Assembly: GCA_023525715.1 (NCBI GenBank)
Contig: CM042010.1
Coordinates: 64,397,966-64,461,965, forward strand
DNA from: Cichorium intybus
Taxonomy: Eukaryota; Streptophyta; Magnoliopsida; Asterales; Asteraceae
Direction: 5' to 3'
Length of the DNA: 64,000 bases
Part shown: positions 12,072 through 26,082 of the stretch, one piece after another
How positions within the stretch are numbered: the stretch's first letter is position 1
Layout of the letters: the number at the start of each line of letters is the position of its first letter
The notes under the pieces: generated by a model
Told to the model about the DNA's origin: nothing
Database searches by the model: none
What the model saw: the letters and a program-made list of their open reading frames with translations, nothing else
Program-made: the position numbers and the translations under genes

Positions 12072-14227
12072 CTAAATCACCTTTCAAAGGGTCTTTTGAA
12101 AGAGGTGAGGGTCTGCTGGACATCATTCACACGGATGTGTGTGGTCCATTCAGATCAACCACAAAGGATGGCACGCGGTTCTACGTGACATTTACCGACG
12201 ATTTTAGTAGATACGGTTATATCTACTTGATCAAGCACAAGTCGGACACCTTTGAAAAGTTCAAAGAGTTTAAGAACGAGGTAGAAAATCAATTAGGCAG
12301 GAAGATAAAGATGCTCAGGTCCGACAGAGGCGGAGAGTATCTAAGTATCGAGTTCCTAGACTATCTAAAGGAATGCGGAATAGTTTCGCAGTTGACACCT
12401 CCCAGGACACCACAGTTGAACGGTGTTGCGGAGAGGCGCAACCGAACCCTGTTGGACATGGTTCGTTCCATGATGAGTCGAGCTTCACTTCCCATTCACT
12501 TCTGGGGGTATGCCTTAGAGACTGCCTCCCATATCCTCAATCTTGTCCCTACTAAAAAGGTTGCTAAAACACCTCATGAAATGTGGACGGGGAAAGTTCC
12601 CTCGTTGGCACATATCAAAGTCTGGGGTTGTGAGGCTTTCGTTAGACGAAAGACTCAAGACAAACTCGCAGAAAGAAGCGAAAGGTGTTTCTTCCTTGGT
12701 TATCCTAAACAGTCCTTTGGATATCTATTCTACAGACTGAGCGAGGACGTGGTCTTTGTAGCTAGACGAGCGGTCTTTCGAGAGAGAGAGCTCATATTCA
12801 AAGAGGACAGTGGGAGTACCATTGATCTGGAAGAAATTCAAGAGTCATCAGATGACGCAACCTTAGGAGAAACTAGCAACCAACATGAGGAAGAAGTTCC
12901 TGTTGGTCCGACAGATGTATCCTTACCTCTTAGGCGTTCCGGTAGGGTTAGCATGCCACCCGAGTTTTATGGGTTCCATATAACTTCGGATGGGGACACG
13001 TTTGTCAGTGATAGGACACTGATAAATTTGGATGAACTAGCTAACTACCAGGAAGCAGTGGCGGGCCCTGAGTCTGCCAAGTGGATAGAGGCCATGGATA
13101 GCGAGATCAAGTCCATGTATGACAATCAAGTTTGGAACTTGGTTGACAACGTACCGGGTCGAAAGACAGTCGGGTGCAAATGGATTTTCAAGAAGAAGAC
13201 CGACATGGATGGAAAGGTACACACTTTCAAGGCAAGACTGGTTGCGAAGGGCTTTACTCAAACCCCAGGGGTTGACTATGACGAGACCTTCTCACCAGTA
13301 GCCAAGATAAAGTCTATTAGGATTATGCTGGCCATAGTTGCATTTCATGACTATGAAATTTGGCAGATGGACGTCAAAACCGCCTTCCTTAATGGAAAAT
13401 TGACTGAGGATGTTTACATGAATCAGCCAGAGGGTTTTGTCGACGCAAAGTATCCCAATAAGGTGTGTAAGCTTGAGAGATCAATCTACGGATTGAAGCA
13501 AGCTTCTCGCAGCTGGAATCTTTGTTTCCATGAGAAAGTCAAAGAGTTTGGCTTCTCTAGGAGCGAGGATGAGTCCTGCGTATATGTCAAGGCTAGTGGG
13601 AGTATAGTCACCTTTCTGGTGCTGTATGTCGATGACAGACTGCTCATGGGAAACGATATTCCAACCTTGCAAGATGTCAAGGCTTGGCTTGGGAAATGTT
13701 TCGCCTTGAAGGACCTAGGAGAGGCTGCCTATATTCTTGGGATAAGAATTTTGAGAGATAGGAAAAAGAGACTGATTGGACTTAGTCAGGGTACATACTT
13801 GGAAAAGGTACTGAAAAGGTTTAGTATGGAAAATTCCAAGAAGGGAGAGCTACCTAACCAAAGTAATGCAAAATTGAGTAAGACTCAAAGTCCGAGTACA
13901 GACGAAGAAATAGCTGAAATGAGTCGGGTGCCTTACGCTTCGGTTGTAGGATCGATCATGTACGCTATGACGTGTACTCGCCCTGATGTGGCTTTTGCTT
14001 TGAGCATGGTCAGTCGGTACCAGGGTAACCCTGGAAGGGAGCATTGGATAGCTGTGAAAAATATACTCAAGTATCTGCGAAGGACAAAGAACATGGTGTT
14101 AGTCCTCGGTGGAAGTGATACCTTGAGAGTTGAAGGATATACAGATGCCAGCTTTCAGACGGATAGAGACAGTGGTCGGTCTCAGTCGGGCTGGGTATTC
14201 CTTTTGAACGGTGGAGCAGTTACTTAG
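11942..14227 (+). pseudogene. pol: Element A integrase, reverse transcriptase and RNase H start
   Basis: After the 1-base deletion the polyprotein continues in another frame. The pre-integrase/zinc region (HSRLGHISKKRIAQL, then CESC) comes first. The integrase core follows with its three acidic residues in IHTDVCGP, MLRSDRGGEY and NGVAERRNR. RT has QMDVKTAFLNGKL and the catalytic box VLYVDDRLLMGND, so the two Asp are kept. RNase H starts at about VEGYTDASFQTD with the first catalytic Asp. The frame ends at TAG 14225-14227, where D has TGG (Trp). The ATG at 11942 is accidental; no natural start is expected inside pol. The reading is strong because D matches almost throughout. Confidence 0.92.
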
Positions 14228-14617
14228 AAAAGTTCCAAGCAAGAAACAGTGGCTGATTCTACGTGCGAATCAAAGTACATAGCAGCAAGTGAAGCGTCAA
14301 AGGAAGCGGCTTGGCTAAAGAACTTTATCGGTGACCTTGGAGTAGTCCCGAGTATTCAAGAGCCCTTGGAACTGTTCTGCGATAACGAAGGTACGGTCGC
14401 CTTGACAAAGGAACCGCGAGATCATGGAAAGTCCAGACATATCGACAGAAAGTACCACTATATCAGACATAGGGTAGAAGAAGGTCACCTCCATGTAAAG
14501 AGGGTATCATCGGAAGATAATCATGCAGATCCCTTGACAAAGGCTCTGAGTAGGATTAAACATAATCAGCATGCTAGGAGCATTGGATTAAGAGATGATA
14601 TAAGTTTTTGTAATTAG
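14228..14617 (+). pseudogene. pol: Element A RNase H C-terminal part
   Basis: This continues the same frame after the internal TAG. It reads KSSKQETVADSTCESKYIAA and ends SIGLRDDISFCN before TAG. In D and in copia RNase H generally, the second position of the E-Y pair after CES is Glu (CESEY), a catalytic residue; here it is Lys. The later acidic residue in LFCDNEG is kept. With the frameshift, the protease Gly-to-Arg change and the TAG, this is the fourth lesion in A's polyprotein. Confidence 0.88.
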
Positions 14618-15463
14618 ATAGGTTTTGAAACTTGTAACAATGTTATTGTAATTTACTTTTGTGATTTAATAATGGAGATTTATTAATGAGTAATGGTTTA
14701 CTAATTTTGTCAATAATATATCATTGTGTTTCATTTTGCATGTTTTTACTTCCTGAATAATTGGATTATTCAAATATCCACAGTCGCTCATGCTTTTAGG
14801 GAGTAAGTATGAAGCAAGGCTGTCATGAATTGGTAATAGATTGTCTAAGGAGTTAGACATTGCAATTGGATTGCTGCACCATTCGTGAGTACTTGGAAAT
14901 GGAGATTTGAGTATTGGATAAACCCGCGCTCAATGGATTGCTTCATGGATTACATCACGAGCAATATTGAGACGATAATATCTTTTGATCTTTAAGCTAA
15001 GACATATGAGTTATGATTTACTAAGACGGTTGTTTATTGATAATACGAAAATGCGTCGGTAACTCGGTGTTATAAAACGTATTGTTGTGAGTAATTTGTC
15101 TGGTAAAAGACATAAGTATATGAGTCAAAGTTTATTCGTCCCTTGACCCTAACGAGGAACAGATATCTGTAGGCCTCTCGATGATTTGAAGTTGACTAAA
15201 ATGGTTGGCCAACCGGGACTAAATTGGTAGTCTAAGAGTCATATGCAAATCGGAAATCGAGGAACAGTGAATCAGACCAGATTGATTTTATCCATGTCTT
15301 GAGTCTGAAAAATATCTAGTTGGACGGAGGATCATCTGATCACTTATATATGGACAGGACTGATTAGATCAGAGTTTGGCATTGGTTTCTAGGAAGCTAC
15401 AAGTGCTGGTTAATTAGAGGCTAAATTGGTAATTATAGTCATAGACTTATCCAAGTGGGAGAC
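14618..15463 (+). other. Element A 3' untranslated region and polypurine tract
   Basis: This non-coding stretch of about 0.85 kb is shared with elements B, C, D and (weakly) E. It ends CCAAGTGGGAGAC (15451-15463) directly before the TG of the LTR, the polypurine tract of this copia group. Confidence 0.85.
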
Positions 15464-16242
15464 TGTTGGATTAGGTGTCTAAGCCATGACTAATAATTAG
15501 TATTTACCTAATTAATAGTAGCACAGTCCATTTGGGTTGCCCTCATGGCTGGAGGTTTGGTAGAAAATTCGGTAGAGAGAAAGGTTGATTTATTATGGGA
15601 TTAATAAATCAACAGGAACTAAATATATGGTTTATTAATATATTAAAGTGATAATATATTAATTAGAAACTATATTAATTAATTAGGAATTAATCCAGAA
15701 TTAATTGGATTTAATTTGGGGATTAAATTAATTAATTAAAGGTGCAGGGACTAAAACTGTAATTATTCAATAATTGAGTAAGTGACAGTGGGAGTGACCA
15801 GTAGATTTCGATTTCTATATATGGTATATAGAAATTTTGAAATTGATATAATGGGATAAATAGGAGTTTGAATTATAAGATAAAAGGTTTATCTTATTTG
15901 AATTCAAAAAAATGTTTATCTCTAAGGTTTATCAACTGGCCATTTGGAAACTATAAATAAGGGTTCCCAGGCATCATATATTCACGCCACTTTCATAACT
16001 CTCTCTCAAGATTTTCGATCTCCTCTCCTCTCTGCTTGGGTGTGATCTCATTTGAGGCAGGATATTTTTGCTGCTCAGCTTCCAGAAAATTCTAAAAGGT
16101 TGGTTTTCTAATTTTATTCTTTTAGTTAATTTTCTTATGGCCTTTAGGTTTTGTTATATGTTCAATTAAAAGAAAACATAGATCCTCATAGGTTGCATGT
16201 GAACTTAGGTTATTTAGTTCATGGTTTGCAGAAAACCTTTCA
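15464..16242 (+). repeat. Element A 3' LTR (779 bp)
   Basis: Starts TGTTGGATTAGGTGTC and ends AACCTTTCA. The same start is found in the LTRs of B, C, D, F and (with one change) H, so these elements form one related group. Confidence 0.93.
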
Positions 16243-17419
16243 GTTAAAGGACTTCATGGTTAAAGAGTCTCGTTGGTATTCTGATGGAGCACGTGTGGTT
16301 CACCGGCACATCATAACACCTCGAAATAGTCTTAGGGTGCAGTCAAGTAGACTAAAGACCCCAGAACCATAGGAAGTCACAGTACACATTACCAGAAAGG
16401 AGTTAGGAGAGAAATTGATAGGATAACATATTGAGATGTTATCGGATGAGCATCCGATTGAATCATTTGCAATAAAGTGTATAAGTATAAGATACTTTGG
16501 AAACATAGAAAGAGTGTAAGGTTCATAAAGACATAGGTGTAAAATTAGAATTGAAAGGTTAAAAGAAATATTGAAACCGATAATAGTTTATGACAAGGTC
16601 CGACTTGGTGATTACCTTGTGGAGACTTGGTAATAAGCAGGAGTAGCTGCCAGTCAGATCTTTATGTTTCACTTTCGCATGTTTTACTTCCCGAATAATT
16701 TGATTATTCAGAAAGGTCTACAGTCGCTCATACTTTGGGAAGTAAGTATTGAATCAAGACTGTCATGAATTGATCTGTAGACTGTCTAAGGAGTTAGACA
16801 TAGCAATATGATTGCTACAACATTCATGAGTACTTAGAAATAGAGATTTGAGTATTGGATAAACCCACGCTCAATAGATTGCTTCATGGATTACATCACA
16901 AGCAATGTTGAGATGATAATATCCTATGATCTTGAAGTGGGGAGATACGAGTTATAATTTACAAGGCAGTTGTTCATTGATAATACGAAAACGCATCAGT
17001 AACTCGATATTATAAAACGTGTTGTTGTGAATGATTTGACTGGTAAAAGATATAAGCATATGAGTCGAAGCTTATTCGTTCCTTGACCCTGATGGGTAAC
17101 AGATATCTATAGGCCTCTCGATGATTTTGAAGTTGACTAAAGTGCTGGCCAGCCTAGACTAAATTGATGTGTTCAATTAGAAGTTCTAAAGTCATAAGCA
17201 AAATCAAAATTCGAGAAACAGAGTATCGGACAGAGATTGATCTCAATCCATGTCTCGTGTCTGAAAATATCTTGTTGGACGAAGGATCATATGATCACTT
17301 ATCTATGGACTGAACTGACTACGTCAGAGTTCGGCAGCAGTTTCTAGGAAGCTACGGCTTGCTGATTAGTTAGAGGATAAATTAGTAATTATAGTCATAG
17401 ACTTATCCAAGTGGGAGAC

Positions 17420-18277
<858 letters not shown>

Positions 18278-18399
18278 ATTTGAAGTAATGAAACTTTACA
18301 TTGTTGTATTTAAGCTGAAATTCTGAATTAGTGATCTTAAAATCAATCGAATTTATTTTGGTAACCAGATTCGAACTTCAATGATAAGTAAAGCTATAA

Positions 18400-18689
18400 G
18401 ACCAAGAAGTATACCTCTCACGGAGCCTTTCGTGATGCACACATGGCATCCATCACACCCGTGAACATCATCCCATGTGTGGTGTGATGGATTGTGATGT
18501 AGATCACAGTGGAGCACACCTAATAGGATTTGTTTAAAAGAAACTCACATATTTAAACAGCCAATAACAACCTATTATTTTTATTATTATTGATTATTTT
18601 TATTTAGAAAAGATGATGTAGTATGATTGGTATACCATTCCAAATGTGATAGAGTGTGATGGTGAGGTGTGAACCGATACCTCATGGTC
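18400..18689. mobile_element. Tourist-like MITE, copy M1 (290 bp)
   Basis: Absent from R1 copy 2, which gives an empty site near 53110. Ends are GACCAAGAAGTATACC and, in reverse, GACCATGAGGTATCGG. The 3-bp target copies TAA lie at 18397-18399 and 18690-18692, and TWA duplications are characteristic of PIF/Harbinger elements. There is no coding capacity. The interior is rich in short CATGTGTGG/GTGATGG-like motifs. Confidence 0.8.
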
Positions 18690-18788
18690 TAAGATTGTTT
18701 TATCTTTGTTTTTGAGCAAATATTATGGAACTCAACTTTTAAAATTGACCAAACAACTTTTGATCAATCAATCACATACATACTTTTA

Positions 18789-19025
18789 GACCATTGCGTA
18801 TACTCATCACACCATATCAAGTTTTAAAAAAATTAAATAAAAAACCTAATGATGTGTATAGAGTTTTAGAAAAAAAACAAACTATTTTCCTACCGTATGG
18901 ACGTTATCCAGAGCACGCTACATCACGAAACACCCCATCACAGTGCACACGGGGCAGTGTGCACGCCCGTGATGGGCTTCCAGCTGGGCATCACGGTAGC
19001 TCCGTGAGGAGTATATCGCTCGGCC
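18789..19025. mobile_element. Tourist-like MITE, copy M2 (237 bp)
   Basis: Also absent from R1 copy 2 (empty site near 53215). Ends are GACCATTGCGTATACTC and, in reverse, GGCCGAGCGATATACTC. The target copies TTA lie at 18786-18788 and 19026-19028. The ends are related to those of M1, so both belong to one family. The open frame crossing it is accidental. Confidence 0.8.
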
Positions 19026-20284
19026 TTATATTTTGGATTGCATACTCACGTATTAAAAAATTATTAGTTGCATTACAAATTTATATTTCTATAAATATGT
19101 TAGTTGTATCTATTTTTAATCAGTCATATATTTTATATATAACAAGTCCAATGACCATATGTAGAGATGAAAATTTTGAGTTATTTATATTTGAGTATAA
19201 TTGGATTTGAATGTTTTTTTTATATTTAATAGGTCACGGTTCAAATTACTGTAATATGAAATCTTAGGTAAAATAAGACAATGGATTTGAATTTTTCTAT
19301 ATTTGATAGGTCAAAGTTCAAATTACTATAATGTGAAAATTTAGGTAAAAATAAAATAATTAATGGGAATACCCTAGAAACACCTAAAATATATTTTCAC
19401 TTGATGTGTGTCTTAATTATTATATTTGCAAGTCGTTAAATTAAACTATCTTATATTCTGAAATTGTCTAATCTAAGATATTGTAACCTGTAAATCCTTG
19501 ATAGTCGTTTACGTACTCTATGTGGCTTAGAAAACCTAAATTGATTATTCTCCAATGCAAAAACCTATTATGCTATTATTTTGTAAATTAAAACTATTTT
19601 ATATTCTGATAATGCCTAAAATAATGCTTTGTAACCCATAAGCCCTTGACAACCGGGATACTTAGTTGTGTGGCTTTAAAAGAAATGATATGACATTTTT
19701 AATATCGTTTTTAAGCTTACATGGAAATTAGAGATCAACTTCAAATCCAATATCCTCTCGTAGCAAATGATAGGATTTTATTTAGGGTTTATAAATCGTA
19801 ATGATTTTTTTAGTGAAAGTTGAGCTAATAAGTTTTGTCAATCTTAATGTTCATATCTATTTTCTCTTCATTTTATACGTATTGTTTATAAAATTTAGTT
19901 ATCAAAATTTTTGGTTGTATTAGTCGGCCAACTATTAAATGCGTCAAATTCCACCGTCATCATTTTTGTTATTGGAGTATGTTTAGCGTCATCAATTCCA
20001 CGATTGGCTTCGGCAGCAAGTTAACTATAATGGAACTTGAATAACCAATAGCATCTGAGATTTCATTGGAGGTAGTCAATAGTAGAACTACACAGAAGGC
20101 AATCAAGTTAATTGTAACAGAGCTCGAATAACCATTATATAATAGATAGCATCTAAATATGTGTTAGTATTTATCCTTTTGATTAACTTTCCCAATATCT
20201 AGGAAGTATCTGTATATAAATATTAGTAGAAAACACGTAAAGATTCAAGGGATGAAAATATTTTTACACTGTGTCAAGGTCCTC

Positions 20285-20585
20285 TTTTGTTTGGTTTGTA
20301 ACTTTCTCCATGAGCAACTATGTCCCCTGTAGCCCATACGGATGTCGATCGATGGTGGAGGGGTCCCGACACCAGGAGTCTACTTCTAAATATTGCATGT
20401 TTTTTCAGAGATAATATGATATTGTGATCCTTAAAAAGACTAGCCACATTCTCACATTCTAGTGCAGAGGCCGAGTACCGAGGTATAGCTAATGCATTGT
20501 CGGAAACATGTTGGTTATGAAACTTATTACTGGAGCTACGATTTTCTCCTACAAAGGCCACTAGGGTTACTATGACAATGTAAGT

Positions 20586-20679
<94 letters not shown>

Positions 20680-20848
20680 AAGAAATCGAGTTCAGTATCT
20701 ATAGAAAAAGAACATTCGTGTTTTTTTTTCATGTTCCTTCCTAATATTAGTACGTCGATATCTTCACCAAGAGACTTCTGAAAGTACTATTCAATGATTT
20801 TCGAGATAGTCTTTACATCCAATCTTCTACTGTGCCTATGAGGGACTA
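20285..20848 (+). pseudogene. Copia RNase H remnant interrupted by (AT)n
   Basis: Translated with stops, the plus strand reads AYTDVDRW, then SHSSAEAEYRGIANAL and SETCWL, the typical RNase H core of copia elements. It continues after the (AT)44 run with NRVQYL and a poor FTSN-like tail, which corresponds to the usual QHQRTKHI region. There are several stops and no start. It is a small decayed fragment unrelated in detail to A or D. The reading frame of the opposite strand is a shadow. Confidence 0.72.
20589..20676. repeat. (AT)n microsatellite, about 88 bp
   Basis: Pure alternating AT inside the copia RNase H remnant, at the DNxS region. Confidence 0.97.
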
Positions 20849-20972
20849 ATAGATAGCATCGAAATATATGTTGTATTTATCCTTTTGATTTACTTTCCTA
20901 ATATATAGGAAGTATATGTATATAAATATTGGTGGAATATATGCATAGATTCAAGGGCTGAAAATACTTTCA

Positions 20973-22410
20973 TTAAAGATTGACAATATTTTTTAAGGTT
21001 TCCCAGCCGCCCACTGCGACTTCCCCACTATGCGAGGATATTGGGGAGGGGGATTGCCCTTTGGGCGATATGGTAAAGAGATTGTAGTTTGTCGCTAACC
21101 CTTATCCAGGTCAACCCTGCTATTCCTTGTGCCGGATTTGAACATGGCCAACCTTGGTGAGTGCTTAACATGTCCTCCCTCGACAACCAACGAGGCTATT
21201 AAGTGATTGTTAAAGATTAAAAAATTTCATTAGCTTAGTTTTCACCACAAAAATTGTAACAAGCCCTAAAGAAGCTCTATCAATGGCTATTAAAGGATAT
21301 ATTATATTTTAAATTGGCCTCTAACTTGTAAACTTGATAAATGATATTAATAATCTCATGTCATTTCTTCCAAAACCATATGGGCTAGGTAACCGGCTGT
21401 CAAGGGCTTGTTAGTTATGAGACATTATTTTAGATATGATCATAACATAAAATGGTTTTTGTTGTACAAAAAAATAACATAATAGTTTTCACGTATTGGG
21501 AGATAATAAGTTGGGTTTGTCTAAGGCCACGTAGACTAGGTAGCCGACTATCAAGGGTTGGCCGATTACGATATCTTAGATTGGACAAGAATCATATATG
21601 AGTCATGGGCCGAGATTTTAGATTGTAGTGATTCCCTTATTCAAGGGAAACTTTATTTTCTTATTTTCACTAGATTTTTGCAAATCGGAAGAAATTCTCT
21701 TTCAAGAAAATGGCACAAAACGACAAAAATTTGCCTAGAAAGGTATTTTTTTATGTCTTTATGTCATTTAGTCAAAATCTAACATTTTATAGGAAAAAGA
21801 TGATACTTTCATAGATGAACACCTGCGAAAATCTCACTTTTTCATGGACAAATATGACTTTTCGTAGATGGCATCTGCAAAAATGTCAAATTTGTGTGCG
21901 AAAAGTGTCACATCTGTTAAAATGCACTGTCTTTAAAGTTTATGTTTTTAATCACAGTCTACAACATCCACTCCGTCGCCACGACCGCCAATAGAGTATG
22001 ACTTGCTAATCCTTCATAGGGTCTTGTTGATACGTCTACATTACAAATGATTAGGGTTTTCCACTGCGTGCAACAACAATTGCTTGAATTTGAAATCCTA
22101 TTACCCGTTTTAAAAGTTGAGGATCAAAGAAAATTATTGCTTTATAATATGCAAATGCATGTGATTACAAAGTCTAAAGATATACACAATTTTCTCAACT
22201 CAATGCAAGAATCAAATAAGCATGTAGTCTGAATGCAACACTATAGGAGCGATTTAAAATGATCGATACCGGGTTCGAATTAACTGAAAGTTGCATTGAA
22301 TTGTTTAAAATTCACAAAGAAGTTGTTCGGTTTCACCTATTTCGATTATGAAGTAGAAATATACATTACATATAAATATAATGTAATGCGTTTTTAGAGA
22401 GTAATTTGTG
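20973..22410. other. No recognisable gene
   Basis: Apart from the right arm of the inverted repeat (21215-21590), I see nothing assignable. 21005-21190 is a GC-richer stretch (GCCGCCCACTGCGAC..., CCGGATTTGAACATGG) that might be a short dispersed repeat. A 61-codon open frame at 22047-22232 has no family signature. The last part (22230-22415) probably continues the LTR of element G, into which C inserted. Confidence 0.5.
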
Positions 22411-22415
22411 TTGTT

Positions 22416-23353
<938 letters not shown>

Positions 23354-25396
23354 GTCTCCCACTTGGATAAGTCTATGACTAAAATTACCAATTTACCCTC
23401 TAATTAATTTAGCAACTGTAGCTTCCTAGAAACCGCTGCCGAACTCTGACCTAGTCAGTTCTGTCCAAAGATAAGTGATCAGATGATCCTTCGTCCAACA
23501 AGATATTTTCAGACACGAGACATGGATTGAGATCAATCTCTGTCCGATACTCTGTTCCTCGATTTCCGATTCTGCTTATGACATTAGAACTTCTAATTGA
23601 ACACATCAATTTAGTCCAGGCTGGCCAGCACTTTAGTCAACTTCAAAATCATCGAGAGGCCTACAGATATCTGTTTCCCATCAAGGTCAAGGAACGAATA
23701 AGCTTCGACTCATATGCTTATATCCTTTACCAGTCAAATCATTCATAACAACACGTTTTATAGCATCGAGTTACCGATGCGTTTATTATCAATGAACAAC
23801 TGCCTTGTAAATTATAACTCATATCTCTCTACTTGAAGATCATAGGATATTATCGTCTCAATATTGCTTGTGATATAATCCATGAAGCAATCTATTGAGC
23901 ATGGGTTTATCCAATACTCAAATCTCTATTTCTAAGTACTCATGAATGTTGTAGCAATCCTATTGCTATGCCTAACTCCATAGACAGTCTACAAATCAAT
24001 TCACGACAGTCTTGATTCAATACTTACTTCCCAAAGTATGAGCGACTGTGGACCTTTCTGAATAATTAAATTATTCAGGAAGTAAAACATGCGAAAGCGA
24101 AACATAAAGATCTGACTGGCAGCTACTCTTGCTTATTACCAAGTCTCCACAAGGTAATCACCAAGTCGGACCTTGTCATAAACTATTATCGGTTTCAGGA
24201 TTTCTTTTAAACTTTCAATTCTAATTTTACAGCTATGTCTTAATGAACCTTACACTCTTTCTATGTATCCAAAGTATCTTATACTTATACACTTTATTGC
24301 AGATGATCCAATCGGATGCTCATCCGATAACATCTCAATAAGTTATCCTGTCAATTTCTCTTCTAACTCCATTCTGGTAATGTGTACTGTGACTTCCTAT
24401 GGTTCTGGGGTCTTTAGTCTACTTGACTGCACCCTAAGACTATTTTGAGGTGTTATGATGTGCCGGTGAACCACACGCGCTCCATCAGAATACCAACGAG
24501 ACTTTGTAACCATGAAGTCCATTAACATCATGTCCTGATGTTAATAATTACCACTTTGAAAATCTTTCAAATTAATACTATCACTTTCACCCTAATCATT
24601 TCCTAATGAATTCTCATTTTAGTTCAACCAATCCATCCAGTATTCCCAGCCAGGCAATGTCCTGAATCCAACTTATTATGCCCTAAGCATTAAGTTATCA
24701 GGACATGTTCATGACTTTATGATCGATCCAAAACTTGTGGAACCCGATCTAATCCTATTCCAAATCCTTTCAGAATCCAAGGATTATTTATAATCCTTTG
24801 TGTCATGATTTTCGAAAAACTATTTTCCTTTCATAGACTTTTCTCGTGCATCTTGAATCTTATCAAGATCATGCTTACAATGGCTAGGCCTATGCTGGCG
24901 ATTTCATCTTTCCAATAGATGACTGTGAATTACATGAGTATGTTGCACCTTCTTTATTTCTTTCATGCCAAGTCATCACACTTTGCAATGACAAGAAAAA
25001 CGTTTCCTAAGTCTATGCATCTTGAATCTCATCAAGATCATCTTGGCAGAATCTGGATCTATCTCATAGACGTTTACAACCACCTGAGTATGCCGTATTT
25101 CTATTAAGGCTTTCATATAACACCAAGTCATTACACTTCGTAATGAAAAGAGACGTTTCCTAGAACCATTATTTATCCCACATGTGGGGATAGTGGATAA
25201 CGGCGACTCCTACTGGCTTTGACACGGTTATAGACTATTCACAAAATCCAGGACTTATGGCACATTTTGAGAATCCAAACCTTTCTGGCATTTTAATGGA
25301 AATCTTTCAGCCCTTTCTCAAAATCCAATCCTTTGGCATATTTTGAGAATCTGAATATCCTTTCTTGCGAGATGCCCGTGGGACGAAACCCGGGGC
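23354..25396 (-). other. Element C 3' interior, non-coding
   Basis: Read on the minus strand it contains degenerate sequence, a hairpin motif (24456-24484), then the 3' untranslated part shared with A, B and D. No open frame is credible. Element D interrupts it at 25397. Confidence 0.75.
24847..25165. repeat. Imperfect tandem repeat, about 173-bp unit
   Basis: CATCTTGAATCTTATCAAG...ACGTTTCCTA at about 24847-25019 is followed by a diverged second copy to about 25165. It lies in the decayed interior of C. Confidence 0.65.
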
Positions 25397-25401
25397 CATG
25401 T

Positions 25402-26068
25402 TGTTGGATTAGGTGTCTAAGCCATGACTTATAATTTATATTTATCTTATTAATAGAAGAAAAGTCCATTTGGGTTGCCCTTGGTAGTCCAACCGGCATC
25501 AAGGTTAAATAGAGAGAGAAATAAATAGTTCGTTAATTTATTATGTGATAATAAATTAATGATAAACTAGTTTGGAATTAATTAGAATTAATTGGAATTA
25601 ATTTGGAATTAATTAAAAGTGCAGGGGGTAAATTGATTATAAGTGCAGGGGCTAGAATGCAATTGTTCAAAAGTTGAACACTATAAATAAGGCTCTCCCC
25701 ATCACTTGAAAACTTGCACCATTCCAAATCATCTCCTTCGAATTTCTCTTCTCTCCTTGCCGTCTATAATCCTTCTCTAAGGTTTTATAGCGAGCTGTTC
25801 TTAATAAGAGGTTAAGACAGTTAACCTCTGCTTGGGCTTCTGGGTGTGATCTCATTTGAGGCAGGACACTTGTGCTGCTCGGCTTCAAGAATAAAACTAA
25901 AGGTTAGTTTTATTAATTGTTTTATATAGAAATTTCTGTTAATCGTTATTAGAAATTTCTGTTAGCCGTTAGAATTATTATTATATGTTCAAAGATAGAA
26001 AACATAGATCCTTTCTAGGTTGCATGTGAACTTAGGATTTTAGTTCATAGATTGCAGAAAACCTTACA
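25402..26068 (+). repeat. Element D 5' LTR (667 bp)
   Basis: Starts TGTTGGATTAGGTG and ends AACCTTACA. A TATA-like ACTATAAATAAGG lies near 25680, upstream of a probable R region. Confidence 0.95.
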
Positions 26069-26069
26069 G

Positions 26070-26082
26070 TGGTATCAGAGCG
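26070..26082 (+). other. Primer-binding site of element D
   Basis: TGGTATCAGAGCG one base after the 5' LTR; tRNA-iMet type. Confidence 0.92.

Larger units (their letters stand above)
8621..16242 (+). mobile_element. Element A: Ty1/copia retrotransposon with broken gag-pol, split by J
   Basis: The order is partial 5' LTR (8621-9232), primer site, leader of about 1.3 kb, gag-pol (10587-14617), 3' untranslated part, polypurine tract and 3' LTR (15464-16242). Domain order protease-integrase-RT-RNase H defines Ty1/copia. About 168 bp of the 5' LTR lies left of J, outside the window. The flank after the 3' LTR (GTTAA...) continues an element B sequence that can be matched to element C in reverse at about 24,480-24,520, so A landed in B. 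Confidence 0.93.
18278..20196. repeat. Dispersed repeat R1, copy 1
   Basis: Apart from two MITE insertions, this matches 53005-54298 over about 1.3 kb, starting GAAGTAATG and ending near TGATTAACTTTCCC. The two copies differ by scattered substitutions and small indels. No protein or known repeat family is recognisable. B is inserted at its left end, so the repeat probably continues outside the window. Confidence 0.75.
20147..20972. repeat. Direct repeats flanking the RNase H remnant
   Basis: About 110-120 bp at 20147-20255 (from ATAGATAGCATCTAAATATG) recur at 20849-20972 with about 85-90% identity. One copy lies on each side of the copia remnant. They might be remains of LTRs or a duplication made during insertion. 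Confidence 0.6.
19450..21590. repeat. Large imperfect inverted repeat within R1
   Basis: About 19450-19870 is repeated in reverse at about 21215-21590. For example AGCCCTTGACAACCGG near 19640 corresponds to CCGGCTGTCAAGGGCTTG near 21394. The left arm also holds two tandem related units (about 19467 and 19612). The spacer of about 1.3 kb contains a copia remnant. The arms could be subterminal repeats of an unclassified DNA transposon. I could not define its ends. Confidence 0.6.

Noticed and set aside
18794..19210. 138-codon plus-strand frame
   Set aside because: It starts inside MITE M2 and runs into R1; the empty-site comparison shows it is a chance fusion.
21005..21190. Possible tRNA-derived SINE (GC-rich stretch with CCGGATTTGAACATGG)
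   Set aside because: I could not find a convincing A box or a cloverleaf, and no second copy is in the window.
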